DNA of 23,654 bases from an uncultured Lachnospiraceae bacterium (lineage in GTDB: Bacteria > Bacillota > Clostridia > Lachnospirales > Lachnospiraceae), in NCBI GenBank assembly GCA_910586275.1, contig CAJUIM010000049.1, positions 1 to 23,654 of the forward strand, written 5' to 3'. The translations under genes were made by a program, and so were the position numbers. Position 1 is the stretch's first letter. The number at the start of each line of letters is the position of its first letter. The notes beneath the pieces were generated by a model. That model ran no database searches. It had not been told where the DNA came from and saw nothing but the letters and a program-made list of their open reading frames with translations. Shown here piece after piece: positions 1 through 8,307 of this stretch.

Positions 1-76
1 AAAAAACTCGCGCACGGGCGTCCGCCTCCCAACATTACATTCAGGCTGAACTGTCACACCGTCATAAACACCGCAC

Positions 77-1372
77 TTAAACACTGTCCCCTGCTCCCAG
101 AAAACCAAGCATGGCTTTCTTCCCCTCCAATTCCTCCGCCATATTCAGCGCAAGGATATTCCAGTTGATAAACCCTCCGTTCATAACCGGCTCACCGCTG
201 AAGGGATTGTAGTACTCATGCAGACTGCCTGTTTTCTCCAGATCCTGCCCCAAAAGCAGAAGCGTCCGTTCGTATATCGTTTCCGCCTCTTTCCGGTAGC
301 CATAGTTTAGCAGTCCCCGGAACACTACATAATTGGCCACCACCCATATGGGTCCAAGCCAGTTGGAAGGATTGTTTGTGGCCGATAAATCAAACATTTT
401 CTCATCCTTTGCCAACGTCACGATGCCGTACGCGGAATCGAATGTTTCCTCGTCAAAGACATGAGCCGCCAGATAGGCCGCCTGCTCTTTCGTGGCAATC
501 CCGGCATACAGCGGTATGAAGCCCGACCATACGCGTACTTTGATGGGCAGCGTCTTCCAGAACACGCCCAGCCCCTGATGGAACCAGTCAAATTTCCGTG
601 TTTTGATATCCACATCCGCCGAGTAGAAAAATTTATCTCTCCTCTCCCAGCACTCCTTTTGAATGGCTGCCGCCAATTCCTCCCGCTTTTTCCGGTAGTG
701 CTCTGCCCGTCCCTCTTTTCCCAGACAGCGGCAAAGCCGTTCCGCCGCCTGAAATTCCACGCACATAAAGCTGTTCAGGTATATATTGGCGGTGGAAAAC
801 TTAGGCCTCCCGAAAGTAGCCGGATCATTGTCCATGCCTATCATGATATCGTCACACCAGACATACAGTCCGCAGTCCGGGAAATAATAATTTTTTTCAT
901 AGCAGGCAAAGTACTTCTCCACCCCTTCCGCATATTCCGCCGCCCATCCGTAATCTCCGATATAATCGCTGATGACGCATATCTGGCAGCAGAGGAAGGG
1001 CTTGTGCATGTTCATCAGGATTCCTTCCTTATGTTTCATATTCAGATACGGCTCCGGCCAGTCTGCCACCTCAATCATCATGGGAATATAGCCGTCCTCC
1101 AGCTGATGATCGAAAAAGTTGCGAATATTGCCTTTCGCATGCTCAATCAGCCGTTCCTTCATTCCCCCGTCCGCATAGCCGTCCGCCAGATTCAGCAAAC
1201 CGTACACCGACCAAAAAGTATCCCAGTCCCACACGTTTCCGTCATATACGGAGCCCGGATCGATAAAGGGATAACGGATAAAATCCCTGGGCTGCTTCAG
1301 AACCTCTTCCGTATGTTCCGTCACAAATGCTTCCAACCGTTTCCGGTACCTGTCTTTCATTTCTTTTTCCAT
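77..1372 (-). CDS. GH63/GH37-like (alpha/alpha)6 glycosidase
   Basis: Predicted cytoplasmic glycoside hydrolase of 431 residues, related to the trehalase/GH63 (MGH1-like) clan. Visible motifs are WDWDTFW at about residues 48-54, NPSNWLGPIWV in the second half, and HEYYNPFSG near residues 385-393. In related GH63 enzymes a C-terminal Glu serves as base, so Glu386 is a candidate. The substrate cannot be told. There is no signal peptide, so it probably acts on imported oligosaccharide. The start is placed at ATG 1372 because GGGAG lies six bases upstream. The frame stays open to 1579, but that extension is a low-complexity Arg/Gly/Glu stretch encoded by a tandem DNA repeat and is probably untranslated. 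It is the last gene after the permeases. Stop TAA at 77-79; no terminator is visible in the 76 bases beyond it. Confidence 0.75.
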   Translation of the reverse strand: MEKEMKDRYRKRLEAFVTEHTEEVLKQPRDFIRYPFIDPGSVYDGNVWDWDTFWSVYGLLNLADGYADGGMKERLIEHAKGNIRNFFDHQLEDGYIPMMIEVADWPEPYLNMKHKEGILMNMHKPFLCCQICVISDYIGDYGWAAEYAEGVEKYFACYEKNYYFPDCGLYVWCDDIMIGMDNDPATFGRPKFSTANIYLNSFMCVEFQAAERLCRCLGKEGRAEHYRKKREELAAAIQKECWERRDKFFYSADVDIKTRKFDWFHQGLGVFWKTLPIKVRVWSGFIPLYAGIATKEQAAYLAAHVFDEETFDSAYGIVTLAKDEKMFDLSATNNPSNWLGPIWVVANYVVFRGLLNYGYRKEAETIYERTLLLLGQDLEKTGSLHEYYNPFSGEPVMNGGFINWNILALNMAEELEGKKAMLGFLGAGDSV

Positions 1373-1419
1373 TCCGCTCTCCCTTTCTCCCTTATCCTGT
1401 GCTATCCGCTGCTTCGCCG

Positions 1420-1590
1420 TCATTCCCTGCTCCCCGCGCAGCCCGGTACTTTCCTCTCTTCCGTTCCCTGCCCCCCGCGCAGCCCGGGTCTTCCTCTCTT
1501 CCGTTCCCTGCTCTCTGCGCCGTCCGGCACTCTCGCCTTTTCCGCTTCCTGCTCTCCGCGCAGCCGGGTGCTTTCCCATCTTCCGTTCCC
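1420..1590. repeat. degenerate 40-41 bp tandem repeat, about four copies
   Basis: Four imperfect units begin near 1420, 1461, 1501 and 1542, with a partial fifth at 1583. Each starts with a CCGTTCCCTG-like segment, followed by a CCGCGCAGCCCGG-like segment and a pyrimidine tract. It fills most of the gap between the second permease and the last glycosidase. Read on the minus strand it is purine-rich, with Shine-Dalgarno-like GAGAGGAAAG in some units. It keeps an open frame, which wrongly extends the downstream gene by 69 codons. Confidence 0.75.
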
Positions 1591-2417
1591 TATCCTTTGA
1601 CAGCTCCTGCCGTCATTCCTTCGATTACCGCTTTATTCAGAATCATATAAAGAATCAGCATCGGGAACACGCTCATGGACACGGATGCAAAAATCGCCCC
1701 CCAGTTCTTGGAACCGAATTCATCCGAAAAATACAGCAGCCCTGTCTGCACCGTCTTCAATTTGGAATCGCTGATAAAAGTCATGGAAAACAGCAGATCA
1801 TTCCATTTAAAGAAAAACTGCAGCACCAGTACCGTGACAATGGAGTTTTTCATCAGCGGCGTAAGGACATACCACATTAACCGGTAAATTCCGCAGCCGT
1901 CAATCACCGCAGCCTCCATAATGTCATCCGGGAAGGAACGCAGATACCCTTTCACCAGATAAATGGACAGCGACAGCCCGAATGCAATATAAGTCAGTAT
2001 CAGGCAAAGATGGGTGTTCAGCAGTTTTGTTTTGCTGTAAATCTGAAACAGAGGAATCAATGCAATCGCAACCGGAATCATAATGCCGAAAGTGAAATAT
2101 TTCGCAACCGCATCCCGGTACTTCCATTTCATTTTTGTCACCGCAAAACCTACCGTAGTGGAGAAGATTACGATAAACACCAAAGAAACCAAAGTGGTAA
2201 TCAGGCTGTTCTTAAAAAAGGTAGCCATATTCCCCCTTGTCCATGCATCCGCATAATTCTGAAAGTGAAAGCCCTTATTCAAAGCATAAGCCGGGTACTC
2301 ACTCCATTCGGACTGCTGCTTCAGCGATGCCGTCAGCATCCAGAACAGCGGATAAATCTCAATGACACAAATCAATATAATCACAAAACCTCTTAATCCT
2401 GCTCTTACTTTCTTCAT
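1590..2417 (-). CDS. CUT1 sugar ABC transporter permease (MalG type)
   Basis: Inner-membrane permease of 275 residues with about six hydrophobic segments. The cytoplasmic EAA loop reads EAAVIDGCGIYRLMWYVLTP, the signature of binding-protein-dependent sugar importers that docks on the ATPase. An upstream ATG at 2447 is in frame, but the start at 2417 (MKKVRAG) has GGAGG seven bases before it and is preferred. It lies downstream of the MalF-type permease gene, separated by a gap that holds a long hairpin. No ATPase gene is present in the window. In Firmicutes such importers usually share an MsmX-type ATPase encoded elsewhere. The sugar is unknown; context suggests a plant oligosaccharide. Confidence 0.93.
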   Translation of the reverse strand: MKKVRAGLRGFVIILICVIEIYPLFWMLTASLKQQSEWSEYPAYALNKGFHFQNYADAWTRGNMATFFKNSLITTLVSLVFIVIFSTTVGFAVTKMKWKYRDAVAKYFTFGIMIPVAIALIPLFQIYSKTKLLNTHLCLILTYIAFGLSLSIYLVKGYLRSFPDDIMEAAVIDGCGIYRLMWYVLTPLMKNSIVTVLVLQFFFKWNDLLFSMTFISDSKLKTVQTGLLYFSDEFGSKNWGAIFASVSMSVFPMLILYMILNKAVIEGMTAGAVKG

Positions 2418-2463
2418 TTTCCTACCTCCGTTTCCTACCACCGTCATATATTCCCCGACCCGC

Positions 2464-2526
2464 TCCGGAGTGTACTTGAAAAATGCTCTTCCTTCTGCGG
2501 AAAAGATTTTTCAGACACACTCCGGC
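2464..2526. repeat. long imperfect hairpin between the permease genes
   Basis: CCGGAGTGT (2465-2473) pairs with ACACTCCGG (2517-2525). TTGAAAAAT (2476-2484) pairs with ATTTTTCAG (2506-2514), with one G-T pair. An inner stem pairs bases 2486-2492 with 2499-2505, with one mismatch, around a 6-base loop. The whole is one extended stem of about 25 pairs in 61 bases. No T-run follows it on either strand, so it does not look like a simple terminator. It may shape mRNA stability between the two permeases or be a dispersed palindromic repeat; see the related fragment near 12043. Confidence 0.7.
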
Positions 2527-2554
2527 AATCCCTTGGCCGGCATAACGGCGGCGG

Positions 2555-3436
2555 TTAATAATCTTTCACGTCAAACCGGTTAATTACCGCGGAACCGACG
2601 ACGCAGATTAAGAAAATCACAATGGCAATTACACTGGCATACCCTACTTTATAATAAGTGAACGCATTGTCATACATATACATGGACAATGACTTGGTAG
2701 CGGCTCCCGGCCCGCCTTTTGTCAGTGCCAGAGCGGATTCAAACATCTTCACGGTTCCCGAAAAGCTGAACACGGTGCTGGTAATGACCATGGGCCAGAG
2801 CAGCGGAAGCAATATTCTGCGGAACAGCTGAAAACCCGATGCCCCGTCTACCCGTGCCGCTTCCAGCACGTCGTCCGGTATATCCAACAGCGCGCCGTAA
2901 AAAATTACGGAATAGAAACCCATCGCCACCCAAATATCCATAATGCAGAGTGCCCACAATGCAGTCTTTTCCTGCCCCAGCCATGGCTGCACCAGATTCT
3001 GCAGCCCTATCTTGCTCAGAAAGCTGTTCAGCAGTCCGTAATTGGGCTGAATCTCATAAATCTTCGCAAACAGCTGGCCTACCGCAACCGTAGGCAGCAC
3101 TACCGGGAAAAATACCAGTGTCCTCACCACCGTCTTGCACCGTCTCAGCCAGAACTTAAACATCAATGCCATCAGCAGCCCGAATCCCACCTGTCCGATC
3201 ACTACCACGGATATGTACTTAAAGTTCACGCCAAGGGCTTTCAGGAAATTCTTATCCGTAAATAAGTTGATATAATTCTTCAGTCCCGCAAACTCCCATT
3301 TCAGCCCCGGGCTGCCGGAATATAATGAATAATACAGCGACCACAGCACCGGAACCATCACCAGAACCGTATACAGAATAAACGCCGGCCCGACAAAAAG
3401 GGCAATGGCTTTCTTATTGCTCAATACTTTATTCAT
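2555..3436 (-). CDS. CUT1 sugar ABC transporter permease (MalF type)
   Basis: Inner-membrane permease of 293 residues, the partner of the MalG-type protein encoded next. It begins with a short basic cytoplasmic tail and a hydrophobic first segment, and carries the EAA loop EAARVDGASGFQLFRRILLP at roughly residues 190-210, followed by further membrane segments. This is the conserved ATPase-docking motif of the family. The start MNKVLSN is preceded by AAAGGA about eight bases upstream, a modest ribosome site. It follows the binding-protein gene across a 132-base gap containing a terminator-like hairpin, so it probably relies on partial read-through and is made in smaller amount than the binding protein. 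Confidence 0.93.
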   Translation of the reverse strand: MNKVLSNKKAIALFVGPAFILYTVLVMVPVLWSLYYSLYSGSPGLKWEFAGLKNYINLFTDKNFLKALGVNFKYISVVVIGQVGFGLLMALMFKFWLRRCKTVVRTLVFFPVVLPTVAVGQLFAKIYEIQPNYGLLNSFLSKIGLQNLVQPWLGQEKTALWALCIMDIWVAMGFYSVIFYGALLDIPDDVLEAARVDGASGFQLFRRILLPLLWPMVITSTVFSFSGTVKMFESALALTKGGPGAATKSLSMYMYDNAFTYYKVGYASVIAIVIFLICVVGSAVINRFDVKDY

Positions 3437-3501
3437 ACCGTTTTTCCTTTCTTTCCAATTTCAGAGACAGACACGGCCGGCTCCCGATTCCCCGGAAGGA
3501 C

Positions 3502-3528
3502 AAAAGGGAGCGTCCAATGGACACTCCC
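3502..3528 (-). terminator. intrinsic terminator or attenuator after the binding-protein gene
   Basis: On the minus strand GGGAGTGTCC, loop ATT, then GGACGCTCCC form a 10-bp stem with one G-T pair, followed directly by TTTT. It sits 41 bases past the binding-protein stop and before the permeases. This is the usual place for a hairpin that lowers permease expression relative to the binding protein and protects the upstream mRNA. Confidence 0.8.
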
Positions 3529-3568
3529 TCTCTGGCAGCCTTAAAATGCCCTCTTCCGTTTTTACCTT

Positions 3569-5005
3569 TTACTGATTATCAAACACATCCTGAATGGACT
3601 GCATATACTCCTGCCCGGTCATATCCCCGTTCAGCAGAGGCTGTACGTTTTCCTGGGCAGTCTTGGAAACTTCGCTGGACATTTTTGCTTCCCACCAGCC
3701 AAATCCTTCCGTTGATTCATTGATTGCATCCAATACCATTAATGTATAAGGATCCATATCTTCCGCCTGTACGGAATAGGTATATCCCTTTACGGAAGAC
3801 AGTTCATTCATTGCAAGGTCGCCCATATTCTCACAGAAATATTTCAGGAACCATGCGGTACCGTCGTCGTATTTTCCTTTATCCAACGCAAGGATATTGC
3901 CGCAGTTCATGGAATACGAAGTTGCGCTGCTGACAGACTCATCGGCTACCGGGATATTAAAGAATCCGATTCCGTCCTTGCCTGCCGGGTTCTGACTCTC
4001 ATCTGCCAAATTCTGCGTGAACCAGGAACCATTATAGAAGATTGCCGCCTTGCCGCTCATCAGCATGGAACCTGCCGTATTGGCATCTACGGTGGTGACA
4101 CCTTCTCCGAAATACCCTTTCTGTGACCACTCCTGAAGCTTGTCGGCAGCCGCCACAAGGCCCGCATCCGTATAAGGAACCTCTCCGTTTGCAGCCTTTG
4201 TCATAATATCATTGCCGCAAGTCCTTACTGCATATGCATTGATAAGGCGCGTAGCCAGCCACTTGTCTGCTCCGCCCGTGGAAAGAGGCTGTATTCCTGC
4301 CGCATCCAGTTTTTCAAGCACTGCTTCAAAGTCGTCCCAAGTCTTGGGCACTTCACATCCTGCCTGTTCGAAAAGCGCTTTGTTATACCAGAAGCCCTCC
4401 GCATTCAGCCCCAAGGGCAGATCATACAAATCGCTTGTCCCCGCAAGGCCCTTCATCAAGTTTACCGCGCCTTCGTTGAGATAACTCATAGCGCCGATCT
4501 TTTCCAGTTCCTGGGAAAGATTCACAATCTTATCCGCTTCCACCAATGTCATAAGAGGTGTGCCCGCCTCATAGGCAAACATATCCGGAAGGTCATTGGA
4601 TGCCGCCAATGTGGCAATCTTCTGCTGCAGATTGTCTGCCGCCACCATTTCATACTCCCATGTGAAATTAGGGTTTACCTCCGCCTGATACTTTTCACAC
4701 ATCTTATTCAGCAAAATGCCGTTGTCATTGTCCTCCGCCCAAATGGTGAGAATCTTAATATGCTTCTCCAACTGAGGATCTGCCCCGGTGAAATCTCCCG
4801 ATGCGGATGCATCCGCCGTTTCATTTCCCGCCTCCGATGCCTGTGCATCCTCCGCCTCTGCCGGTGCTTCCGTCTGGGTGCCCGCATCTGCCTGCGTGCC
4901 TGCGTCCGCTGCCGTGCCCGCATCCGATGCACCGTTCCCGCAGCCTGCCATAAGGCCGGTAACCATAAGTGCCGCTAAAAGTCCTGCAACAATTCTTCTC
5001 TTCAT
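3569..5005 (-). CDS. extracellular sugar-binding lipoprotein (CUT1, family 1)
   Basis: Solute-binding component of the importer, 478 residues, anchored outside the membrane by lipid. The signal peptide MKRRIVAGLLAALMVTGLMAGC ends in a lipobox with Cys22 as lipidation site. An Ala/Asp/Glu/Thr-rich flexible linker of about 50 residues follows. The mature protein has typical family-1 features: a LTIWAEDND opening strand, a DLPDMFAYEAG-type segment, and Trp/Tyr-rich C-terminal parts that usually line the sugar site. GGGAGG lies six bases before the ATG. It is the first gene after the two-component pair, with a long leader, so it is the likely main target of the response regulator. The substrate is not readable from sequence; nearby enzymes suggest rhamnose-containing oligosaccharide. 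Confidence 0.93.
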   Translation of the reverse strand: MKRRIVAGLLAALMVTGLMAGCGNGASDAGTAADAGTQADAGTQTEAPAEAEDAQASEAGNETADASASGDFTGADPQLEKHIKILTIWAEDNDNGILLNKMCEKYQAEVNPNFTWEYEMVAADNLQQKIATLAASNDLPDMFAYEAGTPLMTLVEADKIVNLSQELEKIGAMSYLNEGAVNLMKGLAGTSDLYDLPLGLNAEGFWYNKALFEQAGCEVPKTWDDFEAVLEKLDAAGIQPLSTGGADKWLATRLINAYAVRTCGNDIMTKAANGEVPYTDAGLVAAADKLQEWSQKGYFGEGVTTVDANTAGSMLMSGKAAIFYNGSWFTQNLADESQNPAGKDGIGFFNIPVADESVSSATSYSMNCGNILALDKGKYDDGTAWFLKYFCENMGDLAMNELSSVKGYTYSVQAEDMDPYTLMVLDAINESTEGFGWWEAKMSSEVSKTAQENVQPLLNGDMTGQEYMQSIQDVFDNQ

Positions 5006-5253
5006 GTCTTTCCTCCCTTACCGTAATCTGATTTTCCCGGAACATTCCGAAGCGGTTTTTCCGTCCGCACATCCCCGGACTTTCTTGCGTCATTGCCTGC
5101 ATCCCCCCCCCGAAAGCTTCCCGCAGTCAGCCGGATTTGCCCGTTCGGAAATGTTCCTGTACCTTATGCATTCATCTTATCATTTCGGAAGGATTTTTCC
5201 AGTGAGTAATTTTTTATATTTTGTATAGTTTTTTTTATATGGTTACACTCCTT
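5006..5253 (-). promoter_or_regulatory. leader and candidate promoter region of the binding-protein gene
   Basis: This 248-base gap contains an extended -10-like TGATAAGAT on the minus strand (near 5170-5180) without a convincing -35 box, as often seen for activator-dependent promoters. A TTCSGAA motif occurs near 5044, 5144 and 5183. GGAACATTCCG (5039-5049) and CGGAAATGTTCC (5146-5157) form a long-range inverted pair. A run of nine C (5103-5111) lies in the leader. A role as YesN-type regulator sites is inference. Confidence 0.4.
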
Positions 5254-6309
5254 TTAGTAATTATGCTTATATTCATTCGGCGTTTTTCCTACACACCGCT
5301 TAAATATGTCACAAAAATAGCGGTAATTGTTATATCCTACCATCCCGCTGACTTCACTGACCTTGTAGCCTTCCTTCAGCAGCTTTTTCGCCTGTCTCAC
5401 CCGCAGCCCGGTTAAGTACTTCACATAAGAAGTGCCCACCTCCGACTTAAAGAGCACGCTCAGATATGCCGTGCTCATTCCCACGCGGTCCGCCAGTTCA
5501 TTCAGGCCGATATCTTTGTTGTAATTTTCTTCAATATACGCCAAAAGTTCCAGAATCGTTGCATGGCTGCTGCCTGTTTTGTCCGCTTCAATATAGCGGG
5601 CAATATCCTTTATCATTTTCCGCGCATAATCCATAATCTCGGCAACCGTGCCCATCTTCTCTATCTCCTGATAGGAAATCAGCCCGTCTCTGGACACCTG
5701 GGGCTGACGTTCTGTCAGGATGTCGCTCTGCACGCAGAGCCATTTATAAACCTCCCGTCTGAAATCTTCCGGATTCCCATACAATTCCAGAATTTTTTCC
5801 AGCCCTTGCTCCATATACCGGTGAAAATTGCCTGCATCCCCCTCCGTCATGGCAGAAACACTGGCTTCAAACAGCTGCCCTAATTTTTCCAGCGTTTCCT
5901 GGCCATATGCCAACGCCATGCTTTCGTCCCTGGATGAGAAATAATCCTTCTCCATTTTGGTAAGCACATTCCGCAGCTTTTCCATACTGATCGGCTTGTC
6001 AATATAATCTTTCACGCCCATGGACAATGCCCTTCTGGCATATTCAAATTCCGTATAGCCGCTGATTACCACAAATACCGTATCCGGACAGAATTCCCTC
6101 GCCTCTTCGATCAAAGACAGGCCGTCCAGCCCGGGCATCCGTATGTCCGTAAGCACGATATCCGGCTGCGTCTGCCGCACTATGTCCAACCCCCGTATGC
6201 CGTCGCAGGCCCATCCGGTCACCTCATAATCCAGCTTCAGCCGGGCTATCATGGCTTTTATCCCCTCCACAACAATATACTCATCGTCAATCACTACCAG
6301 CCGGTACAT
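5254..6309 (-). CDS. AraC-type response regulator (YesN-like)
   Basis: Cytoplasmic two-component regulator of 351 residues. The receiver domain spans about 1-120, with acidic Asp8/Asp9, phospho-acceptor Asp55 in the segment DIVLTDIRMPG, and the conserved Lys in DKPIS near residue 106. A linker of about 130 residues leads to a C-terminal AraC double helix-turn-helix (from about 250), including GLNELADRVGMSTAYLSVLF and VSGMVGYNNYRYFCDIFKR. It is encoded just after its kinase and just before the binding-protein gene. The expected role is activation of the transporter operon when phosphorylated. The ATG at 6309 has only a weak GGGG ribosome site, so translation may be low or depend on the structured gap upstream. 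Confidence 0.93.
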   Translation of the reverse strand: MYRLVVIDDEYIVVEGIKAMIARLKLDYEVTGWACDGIRGLDIVRQTQPDIVLTDIRMPGLDGLSLIEEAREFCPDTVFVVISGYTEFEYARRALSMGVKDYIDKPISMEKLRNVLTKMEKDYFSSRDESMALAYGQETLEKLGQLFEASVSAMTEGDAGNFHRYMEQGLEKILELYGNPEDFRREVYKWLCVQSDILTERQPQVSRDGLISYQEIEKMGTVAEIMDYARKMIKDIARYIEADKTGSSHATILELLAYIEENYNKDIGLNELADRVGMSTAYLSVLFKSEVGTSYVKYLTGLRVRQAKKLLKEGYKVSEVSGMVGYNNYRYFCDIFKRCVGKTPNEYKHNY

Positions 6310-6324
6310 GTTCTAACCCCATTT

Positions 6325-6379
6325 CTGCGCTGCTTTTTGCGCATTTCAGGTTTGCGGATGCAGCGCAGACACAAACCTG
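6325..6379. other. two interleaved inverted repeats between kinase and regulator genes
   Basis: CTGCGCTG (6325-6332) matches CAGCGCAG (6361-6368), and CAGGTTTG (6347-6354) matches CAAACCTG (6372-6379); both pairs are perfect 8-mers. Because they are interleaved, the RNA can form one or the other stem, or a pseudoknot-like fold. They occupy the 137-base gap before the response-regulator start. Confidence 0.5.
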
Positions 6380-6446
6380 CCAAGGAACTGTTAAGCATGA
6401 TTCTCTGCCTCTGGCTTCCTCCTGCAAAATGAATCCTTAACCGCCC

Positions 6447-8228
6447 CTAACCCTTATTCAAAGGCAGCACCATTGTGATTTTCGTCCCCTTTCCCTTTTC
6501 GCTTTCCACGGTCAGTCCGTAGTCCTCCCCGTAATGAAGCTGTATCCGCTCCCGCACATTGCTGATCCCGAATCCGGAATCTATTTTCCCCATCTCCTCT
6601 ATCCCCACGCCGTCGTCCTCCACGGTAAACAAAAGGCGTTCTCCGTCCCGGCGGCCTCTCACCCAGATCGTGCCTCCGCCCAGTTTCGGCTCCAGCCCAT
6701 GGTATATGGCATTTTCCACAAAAGGCTGAAGCAGGAAGGTCAGCATTTCCTCCTGCAGAATGTCTTCGTCCACCTCCACCGAGAGTTTAAACCGTTCTTT
6801 GAACCGCATGCCCTGCAATTTCATATAATCCTCAATCTGAGTCACCGCATCCGCCACCGTGCCAAACCGTTTCCCTTTGTTCAGGGAGAGCTTAAAATGA
6901 TCGGAAAGCGCAAGGATCATATTGGCAATCTGATCGTCCCCATGGATAATTGCCATGCAATATAGGGAATCCAGTGTATTATAGAGAAAATGGGGATTAA
7001 TCTGCGACTGCAGAAGCAGAAGTTCCGCCTCCCTTTCCTTCAGCCTGGCATTCAGCAGATACTCCGACAGTTCCAGATTGGTATTGACCATCTCCTTAAA
7101 CTTCCTGCCTATCCGCCCTGCCTCGCTTTCGTCAAATTCCTCCGTAATGTGGCGTTCCCCTTCCATCACCTGCTCAATGACCTGCTCCAGCTGATTCAGC
7201 GGCCTGGTGATTGTCCTGGATATGGCCATGGCCAGCCCAAAGCTCAGAATGACGAGAAAACCGCCGCAGAAAAATACCGTATTCCGTATCAGCTTGCTTC
7301 CTGCGCTCAGTTCATTCCGCTCAATCACATTGATTAACTCCCATCCGGTCACCGCGTTATGCACGCTGGTAAAGAGATACCGTTGCTGCCTCCCGCCGCA
7401 GAACTCATCCAACACGGCCTGTGAGCCGGCAAAGCCAGGATTGGCATAAACCACATCACCTCCATACCGCAGATCTGCAATCAGATATTCGTTTGTTTCA
7501 TATCCCTCGTTTCCCGTCACAAGAAAATTGCCCAACATCCTCCGGTTCACATCCACCACCAAATATCCCATCGGCTCCAATGTGTCCGGATTGTTTAAAT
7601 ATTTCACGATGCTGAATCCATTGGAAGGAATTCCGCCAAGCACACTCTCCCCGAAAAACACTTCTCTCCCATTGGCTGCCCGTGCCTCCCTGCTCCAAAG
7701 TTCCTCCAAAAAATTGTACTCCGCATAGTATCGGTAAAACTCATACGTCCCCAGATTCACATTGCTGAGCAAATAATAGTGCCCGTACAAATCCATAAAT
7801 GCCACATAATTTACGCTGTTCTCCTGCTTCGTCAGCCGCTCTCCCACATTTTTCAGAAGCTTCTGCTCCGTTCCGGCAAAGGACTGCCTGCCATCCTCCG
7901 TCTGATCCTCCAATACATGCTGCAGATTCGGGTCATACAGGAACGAACGGATCATCTCAATGACCGGACTCAGTTTCATGTCCAGCACCTTGCTGGAATT
8001 TTTCAGGGCATACTCATGGGAAAGCCGGTAATTCGCCTCCAGCGCACGGCTGGAAATCCGATAGGAAATGCTCCCCAGCAAAGCGGTTCCCAAAAGCGAT
8101 ACCAGAAGCATGGAGAAGAAAATCTGCTGCTGAATTCTCTGATAAGTCCACCAGTCCCTGACTTTCCAGGACAGCCTGCCCCAATAAGGCAGCAGCCTGC
8201 CTTTTCCTTCTCTTTCTGTTTTTTCCAT
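6447..8228 (-). CDS. sensor histidine kinase (YesM-like)
   Basis: Membrane-bound two-component kinase of 593 residues. A first membrane helix (QIFFSMLLVSLLGTALLG) is followed by an extracytoplasmic sensor region of about 240 residues, a second membrane helix (FFCGGFLVILSFGLAMAI), a HAMP linker, and the His_kinase domain with QINPHFLYNTLDSL carrying the phosphorylated His. The ATPase part has FVENAIYHGLEP (N box), EDDGVGI and GFGISNVRERI (G boxes). The ATG at 8228 is preferred to the in-frame GTG at 8270, because GGAGG lies nine bases upstream of it. It starts 80 bases after the rhamnosidase stop and precedes its cognate regulator. It probably senses the imported sugar, perhaps through the binding protein. 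Stop codon TAG. Confidence 0.93.
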   Translation of the reverse strand: MEKTEREGKGRLLPYWGRLSWKVRDWWTYQRIQQQIFFSMLLVSLLGTALLGSISYRISSRALEANYRLSHEYALKNSSKVLDMKLSPVIEMIRSFLYDPNLQHVLEDQTEDGRQSFAGTEQKLLKNVGERLTKQENSVNYVAFMDLYGHYYLLSNVNLGTYEFYRYYAEYNFLEELWSREARAANGREVFFGESVLGGIPSNGFSIVKYLNNPDTLEPMGYLVVDVNRRMLGNFLVTGNEGYETNEYLIADLRYGGDVVYANPGFAGSQAVLDEFCGGRQQRYLFTSVHNAVTGWELINVIERNELSAGSKLIRNTVFFCGGFLVILSFGLAMAISRTITRPLNQLEQVIEQVMEGERHITEEFDESEAGRIGRKFKEMVNTNLELSEYLLNARLKEREAELLLLQSQINPHFLYNTLDSLYCMAIIHGDDQIANMILALSDHFKLSLNKGKRFGTVADAVTQIEDYMKLQGMRFKERFKLSVEVDEDILQEEMLTFLLQPFVENAIYHGLEPKLGGGTIWVRGRRDGERLLFTVEDDGVGIEEMGKIDSGFGISNVRERIQLHYGEDYGLTVESEKGKGTKITMVLPLNKG

Positions 8229-8307
8229 CCGCAGATTCCTCCTCTCCTGAACTATTCTTCCGGCGTACACCCACAGACATTCCCTGTCTTATCTTGCCCC
8301 GTGTGAT

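Noticed and set aside
1373..1579. N-terminal extension of the GH63-like protein
   Set aside because: It is Arg/Gly/Glu-rich, encoded by a tandem DNA repeat, and a better ribosome site precedes ATG 1372.
461..1600. 379-codon plus-strand frame
   Set aside because: It is antisense to the glycosidase gene and the tandem repeat, and has no recognisable domain.
4788..5228. 146-codon plus-strand frame rich in Ala, Ser and Pro
   Set aside because: Mirror image of the Ala/Asp-rich linker and signal peptide of the binding protein.
8229..8270. Earlier GTG start of the sensor kinase
   Set aside because: ATG 8228 has a strong GGAGG at suitable spacing, and the extra 14 residues lack support.
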